Of a DNA stretch of 64,000 nucleotides, positions 1 to 9,949 are shown one piece after another; within the stretch, counting starts at the first letter, position 1, and each line of letters opens with the position of its first letter. This stretch comes from Leptolyngbya sp. SIOISBB (GTDB lineage: Bacteria > Cyanobacteriota > Cyanobacteriia > Phormidesmidales > Phormidesmidaceae): contig JAAHII010000001.1 of assembly GCA_010671905.1 (NCBI GenBank), positions 5,456,001-5,520,000 of the forward strand, written 5' to 3'. Both the position numbers and the translations under genes were made by a program. Under the pieces are notes generated by a model that worked only from the letters and a program-made list of their open reading frames with translations, did no database searches and was not told the origin of the DNA.

Positions 1-567
1 ACTCCCCATAAGCCTGAAAACCCGGCATACACCAGCACAAATACGCTGATGCCAATGACGCTCCATAGTTTGGCATCAGCCCCTGGTTCAAAGCCGAGAC
101 TTTCCCAGAGCTGCAGCGCGGTAATGACCTTGACCATGGCCAACATGGCGTAGCCAATGCCAATACAGTTAATTGGCACTGCAAAGAGAAAAGCTTTAAT
201 CCCCCGTAGCCAAGCCCCCATCTGCCCGCCGTAGCGCAGCTCGGTCAATTCAGCGTCGGTAACAATTTCCGATCGCCGCCATAGCCGCGAAAACACATAA
301 ATCATCACCACATGGGCAATGCCAAAACTCCACCATTCCCAGTTGCCGGCAATGCCCCGAGTGCCCACAACGCCCGCAATGTATAGCGGCGTATCAATGG
401 AAAAAGTCGTGGCGGCCATGCTGGTGCCCGCCAGCCACCAAGGCAGCGATCGCCCTGACACAAAAAAAGTCTACCAACGACCCCGAGGCGCGACGCGACA
501 AATACAGCCCCAACCAGAGGGTCAGTACGAGATACGTCAACACAATCAGCCAGTCAATCCAAATCAT
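1..567 (-). pseudogene. Sodium:solute symporter (SSS family), N-terminal part, frameshifted, cut by window edge
   Basis: The gene is read leftward from the ATG at 565-567 and runs off the window start, so only the N-terminal part is present. The first residues (MIWIDWLIVLTYL) form a membrane helix. After residue 33 the frame is lost at an A7 run (472-478); removing one base restores the continuation VSGRSLPWWLAGTSMAATTF, then IDTPLYIAGVVGTRG and several hydrophobic segments. This pattern is characteristic of the SSS family of Na+-coupled transporters in the inner membrane. The substrate cannot be told from this part. The open frame continues intact to position 1, so the single extra base is the only lesion seen. 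It may be a homopolymer sequencing error, as in rplB of the same window, rather than true decay. Confidence 0.8.
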
Positions 568-608
568 CGGTAGCTACGGGGAGAAACTCCTGGCTATCTT
601 CTCACAAG

Positions 609-641
609 GTACGGAAGTCAGAATTCGGAAGTCAGAAATGA
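609..641. repeat. Short heptamer-type repeat, GAAGTCAGAA motif
   Basis: Two copies of GGAAGTCAGAA lie 16 bases apart in the gap between the divergent symporter and murI. The same motif family recurs at 30790-30830 and inside mutS (38700-38740). It resembles the short tandemly repeated repetitive (STRR) heptamers known from filamentous cyanobacteria. No function can be assigned. The rest of the 268-base gap shows no gene. Confidence 0.6.
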
Positions 642-838
642 ACACTTCACAGACGTTTCGTTACCGTGCTCTCGGGTACTATGGCCTATCGGCAAACGGC
701 GATCGCCATCTGGTAACCCTAACCCCCAAATCAGTCCTCTGTGATTGATGAGACTTTGCAATCAGTGCGCGATCGCTACTGAAATTTACAAAAACCCGAC
801 TAAACTCTTATAAACCTTGGAGTCGACTCAGATACGTT

Positions 839-1675
839 ATGGCCAACCAGCGTGATACCCTCTCAAATCCAATTAGCACTGCCCCTATTGGCATTTTTGA
901 TAGTGGCGTTGGCGGGTTAACGGTGCTGCGGGAGATCAAACGCCAATTGCCAAACGAATCCATTCTCTATGTGGGTGATACGGCTAGATTGCCCTATGGC
1001 GATCGCACGCCTGAAGAGATCTTGCAGTTCGTCCGCGAAATCATGACTTGGATGATGGCCCAGGGTACCAAGATGGTGATGATGGCCTGCAATACCAGTT
1101 CTGCCCTCGCGTTGGAAGAAGTGCAAGCCGAATTTCCCATCCCAATTTTGGGGTTGATTTATCCAGGCGCTCGCGCTGCCGCTAAGGCGGGCCAACGCAT
1201 TGGTGTCATTGCGACCCCAGCTACGGTGGCTAGCGATGCCTATCGTCAAGCCATTCTAGAAGTCGATGCGAGCAAACAGGTTTGGCAAATCGGCTGTCCG
1301 CAATTTGTGCCGCTGATTGAGCAAGATCGCCTGCAAGATGCCACCACGATTGAAGTGGCTAAAACCTACTTGCAGCCGTTGATAGAAGCTGAAATTGATA
1401 CGTTGATCTATGGCTGTACCCACTATCCGCACTTGGCGCCAGTCTTCAAAACGTTTTTACCTGACGCCATTCAGCGTATTGACCCCGCCCAATCTATGGT
1501 CAAAGCTGCTGCCAAAGAGCTCGAACTGCTAGACCTTAAAAGTGCTATTTCAGGAAGACCCACACAATTTTTTGTCAGTGGTTGCCCAGAGCAATTTGCC
1601 CATAATGCGACCCGCTGGCTGCAAAAAACACCTCAAGTGCAGCAAGTGAACTTTGCCTCGTTTGTGGTTTCATAG
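839..1675 (+). CDS. murI: Glutamate racemase
   Basis: This cytoplasmic enzyme interconverts L- and D-glutamate and supplies D-Glu for peptidoglycan. The 278-residue product has the usual family length. The N-terminal motif FDSGVGGL (residues 20-27) and the GDTARLPYG segment are typical of MurI. The two catalytic cysteines are visible in MACNTSSA (C84) and YGCTHYP (C193), the latter followed by the conserved Thr-His. The ATG is the first in frame, and the gap upstream carries no gene. panB follows 29 bases downstream on the same strand, so the two may be co-transcribed. Nothing in the sequence looks abnormal. Confidence 0.97.
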   Translation: MANQRDTLSNPISTAPIGIFDSGVGGLTVLREIKRQLPNESILYVGDTARLPYGDRTPEEILQFVREIMTWMMAQGTKMVMMACNTSSALALEEVQAEFPIPILGLIYPGARAAAKAGQRIGVIATPATVASDAYRQAILEVDASKQVWQIGCPQFVPLIEQDRLQDATTIEVAKTYLQPLIEAEIDTLIYGCTHYPHLAPVFKTFLPDAIQRIDPAQSMVKAAAKELELLDLKSAISGRPTQFFVSGCPEQFAHNATRWLQKTPQVQQVNFASFVVS

Positions 1676-1704
1676 AACATCCACGTTCTTGCACCCTGGC
1701 GACA

Positions 1705-2523
1705 ATGGTAGCCTCACCTCCGCAACGCATTACGATTCAAACGGTTCGTGCTTATAAGCAGACTGGTAAACGGTTTGCGATGTTGACCGCCTATGATTTT
1801 TTGACGGCGACGGCGTTTGATCGAGCGGGAGTGCCGCTCCTGCTGGTCGGCGACACTTTGGGGATTTTTGTTCAAGGTCACGATACGACCTTGCCCGTCA
1901 CGATGGACGCGATGATGTATCACTGCGAAATCGTGGCCCGAGCGGCGAAACAAGCTCTGGTCGTTGGCGATCTCCCCTTTGGCACTTACCATACTCTGGA
2001 AGCGGGTATCCAAAATGCCGCAACGCTGGTGAAATCAACCGGAGTACAGGCGGTCAAAGTAGAAGGCCGTCAGGATGACTTAATCCAGCGCTTAACTCAG
2101 CTGGGGGTGCCGGTGATGGGGCACTTGGGGCTAACGCCGCAGTCCGTTCATCAGCTGGGTGGCAATAAGGTGCAGGCTCGTACAGTCGAAGCCGCAGAGC
2201 AATTGCTACAGGACGCTTTGACTTTAGAACGTGCGGGAATCTTTGCCTTAGTTCTAGAGGCCGTGCCGACAGCGGTAGCGCAGGAAGTGACGGCGGCTTT
2301 GACCATTCCCACCATTGGCATTGGTGCAGGCCCGCATTGCGACGGTCAAGTCCTAGTAGCTGCCGATCTGCTGGGCCTACATGATGGGCACTCTCCAAAG
2401 TTTGCCAAACGCTATGCCCACTTACAGCCGCAAATCGCTACGGCAGCAGAGCAGTTTATCGAGGAAGTAGATCGCGGTCTGTATCCTAGTCCTGATCATT
2501 CATATGATTGGACCTTGAAATAA
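1705..2523 (+). CDS. panB: 3-methyl-2-oxobutanoate hydroxymethyltransferase
   Basis: This enzyme makes ketopantoate from 2-oxoisovalerate and methylene-tetrahydrofolate, the first committed step of pantothenate and CoA synthesis. The 272 residues match the family. The sequence starts with RITIQTVRAYKQTGKRFAMLTAYD, and the metal-ligand regions VGDTLG, VVGDLPFGTY and VKVEG are present. The motif GIGAGPHCDGQVLV near the C-terminus is diagnostic of PanB. It lies 29 bases after murI in the same direction. The frame is intact, and a complete phosphopantothenate pathway must be encoded elsewhere. Confidence 0.96.
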   Translation: MVASPPQRITIQTVRAYKQTGKRFAMLTAYDFLTATAFDRAGVPLLLVGDTLGIFVQGHDTTLPVTMDAMMYHCEIVARAAKQALVVGDLPFGTYHTLEAGIQNAATLVKSTGVQAVKVEGRQDDLIQRLTQLGVPVMGHLGLTPQSVHQLGGNKVQARTVEAAEQLLQDALTLERAGIFALVLEAVPTAVAQEVTAALTIPTIGIGAGPHCDGQVLVAADLLGLHDGHSPKFAKRYAHLQPQIATAAEQFIEEVDRGLYPSPDHSYDWTLK

Positions 2524-2529
2524 CCTCCA

Positions 2530-2927
2530 CTAGCTATCGTGACGGCTTTCTAAATAAGCTGGTAGCCTGTCGTTTAAGGGAACCCAAGACAACCGACTAC
2601 TGGTGTGAGTATGGTCTTTGGGTGGGAGTAAGTTGGGCTCATCCAAGCTGCAAGTTGTTACATCCACTTCATCAGGAAATGCTTCAAGCTCACAGGTCAG
2701 TGGCGTCCCAGCACTGGGGGGAGAAGATTCGTTTTCCCTTGGAGGCTGAGCGAAATCGAGTTGGGTGCCTGAGGCCAACCGAAAGCTAGATTTCGCGATG
2801 CTAAACCATGCGACAATGGTGCGCCACTAGTGCGACGGCAAATTGCACAGTGGCAATTGATTTCTTGGAAGGGGCTACCTACTGCTTCATAACGGATGGC
2901 TCCACAAAAGCACCCTCCTTGGATCAA
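2530..2927 (-). pseudogene. GFA-family (CENP-V/GFA) zinc protein, decayed
   Basis: The reverse strand encodes, in pieces, a glutathione-dependent formaldehyde-activating-enzyme-like protein of about 130 residues. The N-terminus MIQGGCFCGAIRYEA has the zinc ligands CFC, followed by NCHCAICRRTSG. After GAPL the frame must shift to read AWFSIAKSSFRLASGT, shift again for PTRFRSASKGKRIFSPQC, and shift once more for GTPLTCELEAFPDEVDVTTC through to the stop. At least three indels are therefore needed, none in a long homopolymer. One expected cysteine (FCPQC) is a serine. The combination of several indels with a lost ligand argues for a true pseudogene. Nothing shows which paralogue it derived from. 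Confidence 0.85.
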
Positions 2928-2988
2928 AACTTTGCTCTCCTGATGTTTGGTGACTGCCCACTACTTGTGTAAGGGCTTGGCCTCGTAC

Positions 2989-3916
2989 TTACTGCCCTGA
3001 CAGTTCGGCGACCCGATCAAGCTGAGCTTGGGTATTCGTCGCCCACTGCGGATTGTTTTGGGTAATGTAAAGGCTCTTGGCATGTTCCAATACGCCTCTG
3101 GCTTCGGCATAGTTGCCTAAACGGATAAACGATAAACCCGCGCTGTAATAGGCATTGGCATACACAGGATTGTGGTCAGTTGCCTGACGAAAAGAGTCTA
3201 GCGAGGCGTTGTAGTTTCCCTGGCCGTATTGGGCGACTCCGAGGTTGTAATAAGCTTCTACATACTGCGGAAAGATGGCAATGGCCCGATTAAAGGCTGT
3301 GATCGCCGCTGCATAATTTTGCTGCCTCAAATGAATCCGTCCTTGATGGAATGCGGGTTCTGGCGCGTTGGGAGTGTGGGTTTCAGCGGTTTGCAGAGAC
3401 GTGAGCGCTGCACCATAAGCTTGCTGGTCGAGTTGTACCAGTCCCAAATTGTAGTAAGCATTGCCCAGGTTCGGCTGCAGTTCGATCGCCCGCTCTAGAT
3501 ATTCCTGCGCCTGATCAAGATTGCCACCCTCCCAGAGTGACGCCCCCCAGGTTGGAATAGGCCATCGCAAAGTAGGGATCAGCTTCTAACGCTTGCCAAA
3601 AGGATGTGGCCGCTTCTTGCAATTGCCCCGTCTGTCGCTGCACCAGGCCTAGGTTGTAATAAGCCGCAGCCGAGTTGGGATCGAGTTCAATGGCTTCTCG
3701 AAAGGCGACCGTCGCGGGCTCGACCGCCCCCTGTTGAATTAGTGCCAGCCCTCGGTTGAGCGCTTCTTCTGCGAGGGCCGCATTTGGTGCTTGGGCGAAT
3801 TGAGTGGGAGTTTCAGCGATCGCTGCTGGGGGCAAATTTGGTTGGGCAATTCCCCAGGCCACCACAAAACCAGCAAGACCCACAAGATATAGCCTGCGAT
3901 GTTGCCAAATGCCCAT
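2989..3916 (-). pseudogene. TPR-repeat protein with N-terminal signal/anchor, single frameshift
   Basis: The 928-base locus encodes a secreted or membrane-anchored tetratricopeptide protein of about 308 residues after removing one base. An N-terminal hydrophobic stretch (YLVGLAGFVVAWGIA) acts as signal or anchor. TPR motifs follow, recognisable by repeated AYYNLGLVQ, AYSNLGA, AYYNLGVAQYGQGNY and AYYSAGLSFIRLGNY. The frame breaks at a C6 run (3543-3548) in the middle of a TPR; with C5 the sequence reads YSNLGASLWEGGNLDQAQ and continues to the stop. TPR proteins of this kind mediate protein-protein contacts, and the partner is unknown. The lesion may be a consensus error because the rest of the gene is clean. 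Confidence 0.8.
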
Positions 3917-4037
3917 AACTAAACCCTCCAGAGACCAGATATAGTGTCTCAGTCGTTGATATGCGAAAGTTCGCCTGTAGTTATAGCAAATCTGCGGGAA
4001 TTGGGATCAAGCGCTGGACCAAAAAATTCAGAGAACT

Positions 4038-4754
4038 TTAGGCGGTCGCGGTCAACGACCCGATATCGTCTGGCGTCAAGTTGTCATTCATCACTTCACC
4101 ATCACGAAACCACACAATGCGTCGGGTTAGACGAGCCACATCGGGTTCATGGGTCACCATCACGACGGTGATGCCCGTTGCATTCAGATCGGAAAAGATG
4201 CCGAGGACATCCTGGGTTGTATGGGAGTCCAGGGCACCGGTGGGCTCATCGGCCAGCACCAACAGTGGCTGATTCACAATCGCTCTGGCGATCGCGACCC
4301 GTTGCTGTTGTCCCCCCGACAACTGCGTTGGTTTGTTATTCATGCGATCGGCGAGCTTGACCTGCTTGAGGGCATCGGCGGCGCGATCTCGCCGTTCTGC
4401 TGACGCGACTCCGGCATACACCATCGGCAGCATCACATTTTCAAGCGCTGATAACTGGGGCAACAAATGAAATTGTTGAAAGACAAAGCCAATCTTGCGG
4501 TTACGAATATGGGCTAACGCATCATCATCCAGATGGGCTACGTTTTCACCATCCAAGTAATACTCACCAGAGGTGGGGCGATCAAGGCAGCCAATTAAGT
4601 TCATCGCGGTGGATTTCCCCGAACCTGATGGCCCCATAATTGAGCAATATTCACCTGGGTTGATAATGAGATCAACGTTCCACAAAGCATGGACTTCGGT
4701 ATTGCCGATGCCGTAGACCTTACTAACGCGGTGCAGTTCAATCAGTGGTTTCAT
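4038..4754 (-). CDS. ABC transporter ATP-binding protein, MacB/LolD type
   Basis: This 238-residue cytoplasmic ATPase would power an inner-membrane permease of the MacB/LolD/FtsE class, which works on lipoproteins, peptides or antibiotics. Walker A is GPSGSGKS (residues 41-48), the Q-loop lies in FVFQQFHLLP, the signature is LSGGQ (145-149), Walker B is LLVLADE (164-170) and the H-loop is VTHEPD. The opening (ELHRVSKVYGIGNTEVHAL) is typical of the class. No permease or periplasmic adaptor gene is adjacent: upstream is a type II NADH dehydrogenase and downstream a TPR protein. Its partner must be encoded elsewhere, so the substrate is unknown. Confidence 0.92.
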   Translation of the reverse strand: MKPLIELHRVSKVYGIGNTEVHALWNVDLIINPGEYCSIMGPSGSGKSTAMNLIGCLDRPTSGEYYLDGENVAHLDDDALAHIRNRKIGFVFQQFHLLPQLSALENVMLPMVYAGVASAERRDRAADALKQVKLADRMNNKPTQLSGGQQQRVAIARAIVNQPLLVLADEPTGALDSHTTQDVLGIFSDLNATGITVVMVTHEPDVARLTRRIVWFRDGEVMNDNLTPDDIGSLTATA

Positions 4755-4819
4755 GCTTCCACGTTAGCGATAACGAGTAGCTTTGCGGGCCTGCACTGTG
4801 ACAAATGTTCGCTGTTGCC

Positions 4820-6172
4820 TCACTGCTTCATAAACGCTTGGTTGCTCTTGATTTGGTCGCGTCCCGTGATCAGCCGTGCTCCCTGATTGCGGGTAAAGAA
4901 GTTCCACATCCACTGAGTCATCACAATCATTTTGTTGTCAAACTCGATCAAGAACATCACGTGAACGAGCGCCCACACCACCCAGGCTGGGTAACCTGTG
5001 AGCTTAGTCCAGTTCAAATCCACGACAGCAGAATTGCGACCAATAATTGCTAAACTACCGCTGTCTTTATAGGAGAATGACGGGGTGGTTTTCTCCTTCA
5101 GGCGATCGCGAATCACCCGCGCGACATACTGTCCACCCTGCATGGCGACTGGTGCTACCCCGGGTAGGGGGCTGTCCCCTTGATGGGCATAGTGTGCTAA
5201 GTCACCAATGACAAAAATGTTGGGATGGTTCGGCACGCTGAAGTCTGGCTCGACCATAATGCGTCCGGCGCGATCGCTCGGGGCTCCAGTTTTTTCCGAC
5301 AGCACTTTACCTAAAGAAGAGGCCCGTACCCCCGCAGCCCAGAGGACATTGTGCGACTGAATGGTTTCAATCTGATCACCGGTTTTAAACGTGACTTGTT
5401 CCCCTTCTAACGCCGTCACGAATGTGTTAATGCGAATCTCGACGCCGAGCTTCTTGAGATCTTTGGCCGCTCTCTCTGACAGAGAGGGAGCAAAGGGCGG
5501 CAGCACTCGATCCATCCCTTCCACCAAAATAATGCGGGTTTCGTGGGTATTCACGCTGCGGAAATCGTTCTTCAGGGTGTGGAAAGCCAAATCCGCGATC
5601 GCCCCGGCCATCTCCACCCCGGTCGGGCCAGCGCCGACAATCACAAACGTCAGCAGGGACTTGCGAACGTCTGGATCCGGCTCCAGTTCGGCCTTCTCAA
5701 AAGCCAAAAAGATGCGCCGACGAACTTCTAGGGCATCCTCAATCGTCTTGATACTGGGTGCGATCGCTTCCCAATGATCATTGCCAAAATAGTGGTGGGC
5801 GCTTCCCGTCGCTAAAATCAAGCTGTCGTAGGGCACCGTGTCACCGTCTCTAAGGGTGAGCATCTGCGCCTCCGGATCAAGGCCCCGCACCTCACCCAGC
5901 AGCACCTGAGTATTCTGCTGTCGATTGAGGACAGATCGCAGGGGGGAGGCAATGTCTCCGGGTGACAAGCCGCCAGTCGCCACCTGATATAAGAGCGGCT
6001 GAAATAGATGGAAGTTTCGACGGTCAATGAGCGTCACCTCAACCGGCGATCGCCCCAGCGATTGGGCTGCATACAGCCCGCCAAAGCCGCCCCCGACAAT
6101 CACCACACGATGAGGATGTTCTGCCGTCGCTGGGGCCGACAAATCTGATTTGACTGGGGCCGTATCAACCAT
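4820..6172 (-). CDS. Type II NADH dehydrogenase (NDH-2)
   Basis: This non-proton-pumping flavoprotein passes electrons from NAD(P)H to quinone at the membrane surface. Two dinucleotide-binding motifs are visible: VVIVGGGFGGLYAA (residues 23-36) for FAD and FVIVGAGPTGVEMAG (176-190) for NAD(P)H. NIFVIGDLAHY is the FAD-phosphate motif, and PVAMQGGQYVA is family-typical. The C-terminal hydrophobic segment PAWVVWALVHVMFLIEF fits membrane attachment. An upstream in-frame ATG at 6223 exists, but MVDTAPVKSD at 6172 gives the usual length (450 residues). The pyruvate kinase gene begins upstream in the same direction and ends about 65 bases before this start, so the pair may be co-transcribed. Confidence 0.92.
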   Translation of the reverse strand: MVDTAPVKSDLSAPATAEHPHRVVIVGGGFGGLYAAQSLGRSPVEVTLIDRRNFHLFQPLLYQVATGGLSPGDIASPLRSVLNRQQNTQVLLGEVRGLDPEAQMLTLRDGDTVPYDSLILATGSAHHYFGNDHWEAIAPSIKTIEDALEVRRRIFLAFEKAELEPDPDVRKSLLTFVIVGAGPTGVEMAGAIADLAFHTLKNDFRSVNTHETRIILVEGMDRVLPPFAPSLSERAAKDLKKLGVEIRINTFVTALEGEQVTFKTGDQIETIQSHNVLWAAGVRASSLGKVLSEKTGAPSDRAGRIMVEPDFSVPNHPNIFVIGDLAHYAHQGDSPLPGVAPVAMQGGQYVARVIRDRLKEKTTPSFSYKDSGSLAIIGRNSAVVDLNWTKLTGYPAWVVWALVHVMFLIEFDNKMIVMTQWMWNFFTRNQGARLITGRDQIKSNQAFMKQ

Positions 6173-6237
6173 CTGACTTATCACTATGTGTGAACAACGA
6201 ATGAGAATGTTTGCGAAATGCAAACATGTCTAGACTA

Positions 6238-7665
6238 TCAGCCCTGACCAATGGTTTGAAGTTTGAGGAAATTGGTTCCCTGGGGTTGATTCGAGGGAAT
6301 GCCCCCCATTACCAACACCTGATCCCCTGGACTCGCCATGTTCCCCTTGATCAGGCAAGTTTCGGCCAACTTCGTCATTTCTTCAAACGTGGTGGCTGGC
6401 TCACTAATCAGCACGGGTTTCACCCCCCAGACCAAATTTAAGCGGTGGTAGACATCGCGATCGGGAGTGAACGCCACGACGGGTACCCGTGGTCGTTCGC
6501 CAGCCGCAATCATCGCGGAATATCCCGACTCGGTGTAGGCCACAATGCACTGCAAGTCTAGTACGTGGTCAATCACGTTCAGGGCTTCACTGAGGGCATG
6601 GGTCACGTCGTTGTAATCGGGTGGGTCATTGGCAAATGAGACTTCCGGTTCAACGTCAATCGCGATGCGGGCCAGCATCTGTACTGCTCGCACCGGAAAC
6701 TTGCCGACCGCTGATTCTCCCGACAGCATGACGGCATCGGTGCCATCGATAATTGCGTTGGCCACATCGCTCGCCTCGGCCCGAGTGGGTCGAGCATGAT
6801 CGATCATGCTTTCCAGCATTTGCGTTGCTGTAATTACAGGAATGCTGCGGAAGTTGCAGGCTTTGATGATGCGCTTTTGTAACAAGGGCACTTTTTCCGC
6901 TTTCATTTCCACCCCAAGGTCGCCTCGCGCCACCATGATGCCATCGGTGACTGCGACAATTTCGTCCAGGTTCGCGATCGCCTGGGGCTTTTCAATTTTG
7001 GCAATAACCGGGGTTTGAGGTGCCCCTGCTTCTTTCAGCAGCGTTTTCAACGCTAGGATATCTTCCCCTCGACGCACGAAACTCAGGGAAACCCAGTCAA
7101 CCCCTTGAGACACCCCAAAGCGGAGATCTTCTTTGTCCTTGTCGGTCATTGAGGGCAACTGTAGGCTCAGATCTGGTAAATTCACGCCTTTACGACTTTT
7201 CAGAGGGCCGCCTTGAATGATGCGGCAAGTTACTTTGGCGGGTTCTACGATCTCTATTTTGAGTTCTAGCATGCCGTCGTCCAGTAATACCTGCATGCCC
7301 GGCTCGGCATCGTCGGCTAAGTAAGGGTAATCAATCCCGACACAGTCAGGCTGGCCATTCTCTTGGCCGACGGGAACTAAGATCAGGGTTTCCCCTTCTA
7401 CCAATTCCATGACGCCATTTGGGACCTGCCCGATCCGAATCTTGGGTCCCTGTAAATCTTGCAGCAGTGTAATCGGCGTATCTAATTCTTTCGACACGTC
7501 TCGCAGTAGTTGAATCATGCGAGTGTGATCTTCATAACTGCCGTGAGAAAAGTTCAGCCGTGCCACATTCATTCCGGCTTTGACCATCGCGAGGATCGTT
7601 TCTCGCGAACTACTCGCTGGGCCAATCGTTGCCACAATCTTTGTACGGTGGAGCAGCGGTTTCAT
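6238..7665 (-). CDS. pyk: Pyruvate kinase
   Basis: This cytoplasmic enzyme catalyses the last step of glycolysis, phosphoenolpyruvate plus ADP to pyruvate plus ATP. It has 475 residues. [13 protein letters not shown] opens the barrel, [12 protein letters not shown] (32-43) follows, and the catalytic lysine lies in AKIEKPQAI. The substrate and metal motif GDLGVE and the segment [11 protein letters not shown] are all present. Some cyanobacterial pyruvate kinases carry an extra C-terminal domain of about 110 residues; this one does not, so it is the short type. Downstream on the same strand lies the NDH-2 gene. The frame is intact. Confidence 0.96.
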   Translation of the reverse strand: MKPLLHRTKIVATIGPASSSRETILAMVKAGMNVARLNFSHGSYEDHTRMIQLLRDVSKELDTPITLLQDLQGPKIRIGQVPNGVMELVEGETLILVPVGQENGQPDCVGIDYPYLADDAEPGMQVLLDDGMLELKIEIVEPAKVTCRIIQGGPLKSRKGVNLPDLSLQLPSMTDKDKEDLRFGVSQGVDWVSLSFVRRGEDILALKTLLKEAGAPQTPVIAKIEKPQAIANLDEIVAVTDGIMVARGDLGVEMKAEKVPLLQKRIIKACNFRSIPVITATQMLESMIDHARPTRAEASDVANAIIDGTDAVMLSGESAVGKFPVRAVQMLARIAIDVEPEVSFANDPPDYNDVTHALSEALNVIDHVLDLQCIVAYTESGYSAMIAAGERPRVPVVAFTPDRDVYHRLNLVWGVKPVLISEPATTFEEMTKLAETCLIKGNMASPGDQVLVMGGIPSNQPQGTNFLKLQTIGQG

Positions 7666-7873
7666 AAGGGATGTTCCCCTCAGTTCGGTTCGGTGCTAAT
7701 GATAGGCAGAGTTTCCTGATCTAGCTGTTACCTGACGCTACATTCACCACAGACTACAGAAAGTCTTATCACTTTGATTGCCTGCTGCTTGACTCGTTGC
7801 TGATAGTGCCCGCTCGGCCCTGAGCTGATAACGGGAATTGCATGCTAGGGAATGAATCCGGGCATACTGAAGC

Positions 7874-9337
7874 GTGTATTTGTTTGGCCATGCTGATTCC
7901 GCGATCGCCCCTATGCTTGATTGGTCCTCATCGACAACTCCCCCGCATGCTGACCATCGGCCGATTGCGCATGCGTCACCTTTGGGAATCGATGCAACGC
8001 TTGAGGCTCTGCCGCTACATGCCGCTCAGCTCGACATCCATTTGCCAAGTCGCGTGGCCGCCGAGCAGTTTAGCCAGTTTCCAGAGCTGCCAGGCATTTT
8101 ATTAAGAGATCAGCAAACGTTTGTAGGAGTGCTCTCACGGCAGCAATTTTCAGAATTCTTGTTGCGGCCGAAAGCTTGCGAGTTGTTTTTGCATGAGTCA
8201 CTGTCAGTAATCTATAGCTATTCACGGCTAAGTCCGCTGGTTTTCCCGGCAGAAACGCCAATTCTTGTTGCGGCACGGGCGGCTCTGAGACGCCCCAGTG
8301 AACGGCAAGGAGAACCCATCTTGGTGACGACTCCTGACGGTGATCGTCTAGTCAGCGCCCATGACCTCAATCAGGCTCACTGGCAGATTCGCGGTATTGA
8401 GACCCAAGTTCGCTACGAACGTACTCAAGCGGCCATGCTGCAATCTCAGAAAATGGCTTCATTGGGCCGACTGGTAGATGGCATTGCCCACGAAATCATG
8501 GATCCGCTGGGCTTTATTTGGGGCAATTTGAGTCATGTGGATCACTATTGTCAGCAGTTACTCGAACTGCTTGCCGCTTATGAAGAAGGGGACGCCGCCA
8601 TCACCGAAACAATTGCTCTGAATGAACTGAAAGAAGCGATTGAACTCGACTACCTACGCCAGGATTTACCACACACTCTGAACAGCATCAAAGGCGGTGC
8701 GGCGCGCCTGAAACAGTTGGCCAGCAGTCTCCAAAATTTTTGCCATATCGACGAAGTTTATCCGAAGCCAGCCGACCTTCACGGGCTCATTGACAGCATT
8801 GTGCTGTTGCTCAAGAGTCGCCTCACGACCCAAATCCAAGTCGTTCGACAATATGATGCTTTACCACCGGTACCTTGCTTTGCCGGGCAACTCAGTCAAG
8901 TGCTGATGAATGTACTGACTCACTGTATTGATGATTTGCTGAGTATGGCGGCGCGGCAGTCAATGGTGACTGATCGCACTTTTGCCACGGCTACCGCGTC
9001 GGCCGCAACTTTGGCTAAAGCGCCGCAAATCGCCATTACTACCCGGTTATATGACGCAAACCCTGATGATCCGATGGGCGATCGCTGGATCATCCTCACC
9101 ATTACTGATAATGGGCCAGGTTTGTCGCCGTCAGCCCTCCAACAAATTCAAGAAGCATTTTCCATTCGCCAGCGCTTAGCCCGAGAAACTGATTTAGCGA
9201 CTTGCTATCGACTCGTCACGGCTAAGCATGGGGGCAAATTTACAGTGCGATCACCCGTTGCTCACGGCCCCCGTCCTGATGACGCGATCGGCACCGAGTT
9301 TGAAATTCAATTACCTCTTTACAGCCCAGAGGGATAA
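7874..9337 (+). CDS. Sensor histidine kinase, cytoplasmic, with cyanobacterial N-terminal sensor region
   Basis: The protein of up to 487 residues contains a phosphorylatable histidine in the H-box GRLVDGIAHEIMDPLG (H206), an N-box-like segment (VLMNVLTHCIDDLL) and the G1 box ITDNGPGLS near residue 415. No transmembrane helix is seen, so it should be cytosolic. The N-terminal region (residues 50-190) has the pattern PGILLRDQQTFVGVLSRQQF seen in front of many cyanobacterial kinases, a CBS-like input of unknown ligand. Translation may start at GTG 7874 or ATG 7913. No response regulator is adjacent, so the partner is unknown. It precedes the ribosomal cluster but is separated from it by about 600 bases. 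Confidence 0.85.
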   Translation: MYLFGHADSAIAPMLDWSSSTTPPHADHRPIAHASPLGIDATLEALPLHAAQLDIHLPSRVAAEQFSQFPELPGILLRDQQTFVGVLSRQQFSEFLLRPKACELFLHESLSVIYSYSRLSPLVFPAETPILVAARAALRRPSERQGEPILVTTPDGDRLVSAHDLNQAHWQIRGIETQVRYERTQAAMLQSQKMASLGRLVDGIAHEIMDPLGFIWGNLSHVDHYCQQLLELLAAYEEGDAAITETIALNELKEAIELDYLRQDLPHTLNSIKGGAARLKQLASSLQNFCHIDEVYPKPADLHGLIDSIVLLLKSRLTTQIQVVRQYDALPPVPCFAGQLSQVLMNVLTHCIDDLLSMAARQSMVTDRTFATATASAATLAKAPQIAITTRLYDANPDDPMGDRWIILTITDNGPGLSPSALQQIQEAFSIRQRLARETDLATCYRLVTAKHGGKFTVRSPVAHGPRPDDAIGTEFEIQLPLYSPEG

Positions 9338-9949
9338 CCCTTGAATCAGGACTGCCACGATCCAGCAAGTGTGGGGTTGGCCCCGAAAGCCCATAGACTC
9401 CACCGAGCTATGACAGATAGGCTAACCCTCAGTGCCTCCCAATTAATTCGCAGTTGGCTAATCATAGAATATGCGCTTGATCCAGTCCGCAGTTGTCTAA
9501 CCATGCCTCCTTGTACTTAATCTTTCTAAAACCCTTCGGAGTCGGCCTTACAGCTTCTGAAAGCGATGTCAAAAGTAAGTGAGTCGTCAAATTAAAACTT
9601 TTTCTAGACATTTCTATGCAGCTTGTGTATCATGGGTAACTGTCGCTGAAACGGAAACTGGATGCTAAGCGTTCTAAGTCTGTAGCGACGATTACCTAAT
9701 TGCCTTGGCTTAATTCTTGTCTACGAACACTGTCACTGAACAGAGTGTTTGGTGACGGTACCTTTTTGTCTGGCAAGCGCTCTTGTAAAGCGTGTTTATA
9801 TGGGTTGCCTGTTCGCGGGTGGCTCGTACGTTTGTGGCGAGATTCTGCAAACGTGGCTCACAAGTGTGATCAATGCTCTGCTATTTGGTTTTGGCATTGC
9901 GGTTAGTCACTCCTCTATTAGTAACGTGTAGCAACGGAGACCGGTAAAA
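9338..9949. other. 612-base non-coding leader region before the ribosomal cluster
   Basis: No convincing gene is present; the short frames here lack any family resemblance. As the only long gap before twenty-one collinear genes, it should hold the promoter and untranslated leader of the cluster. An AT-rich stretch near 9590-9615 (AAATTAAAACTTTTTCTAGA) is a plausible promoter region. No leader structure of a known autoregulatory r-protein could be recognised by eye. Confidence 0.5.

Noticed and set aside
9700-9931. Small frames upstream of rplC
   Set aside because: No ribosome-binding site and no family features; the region is more likely leader RNA.
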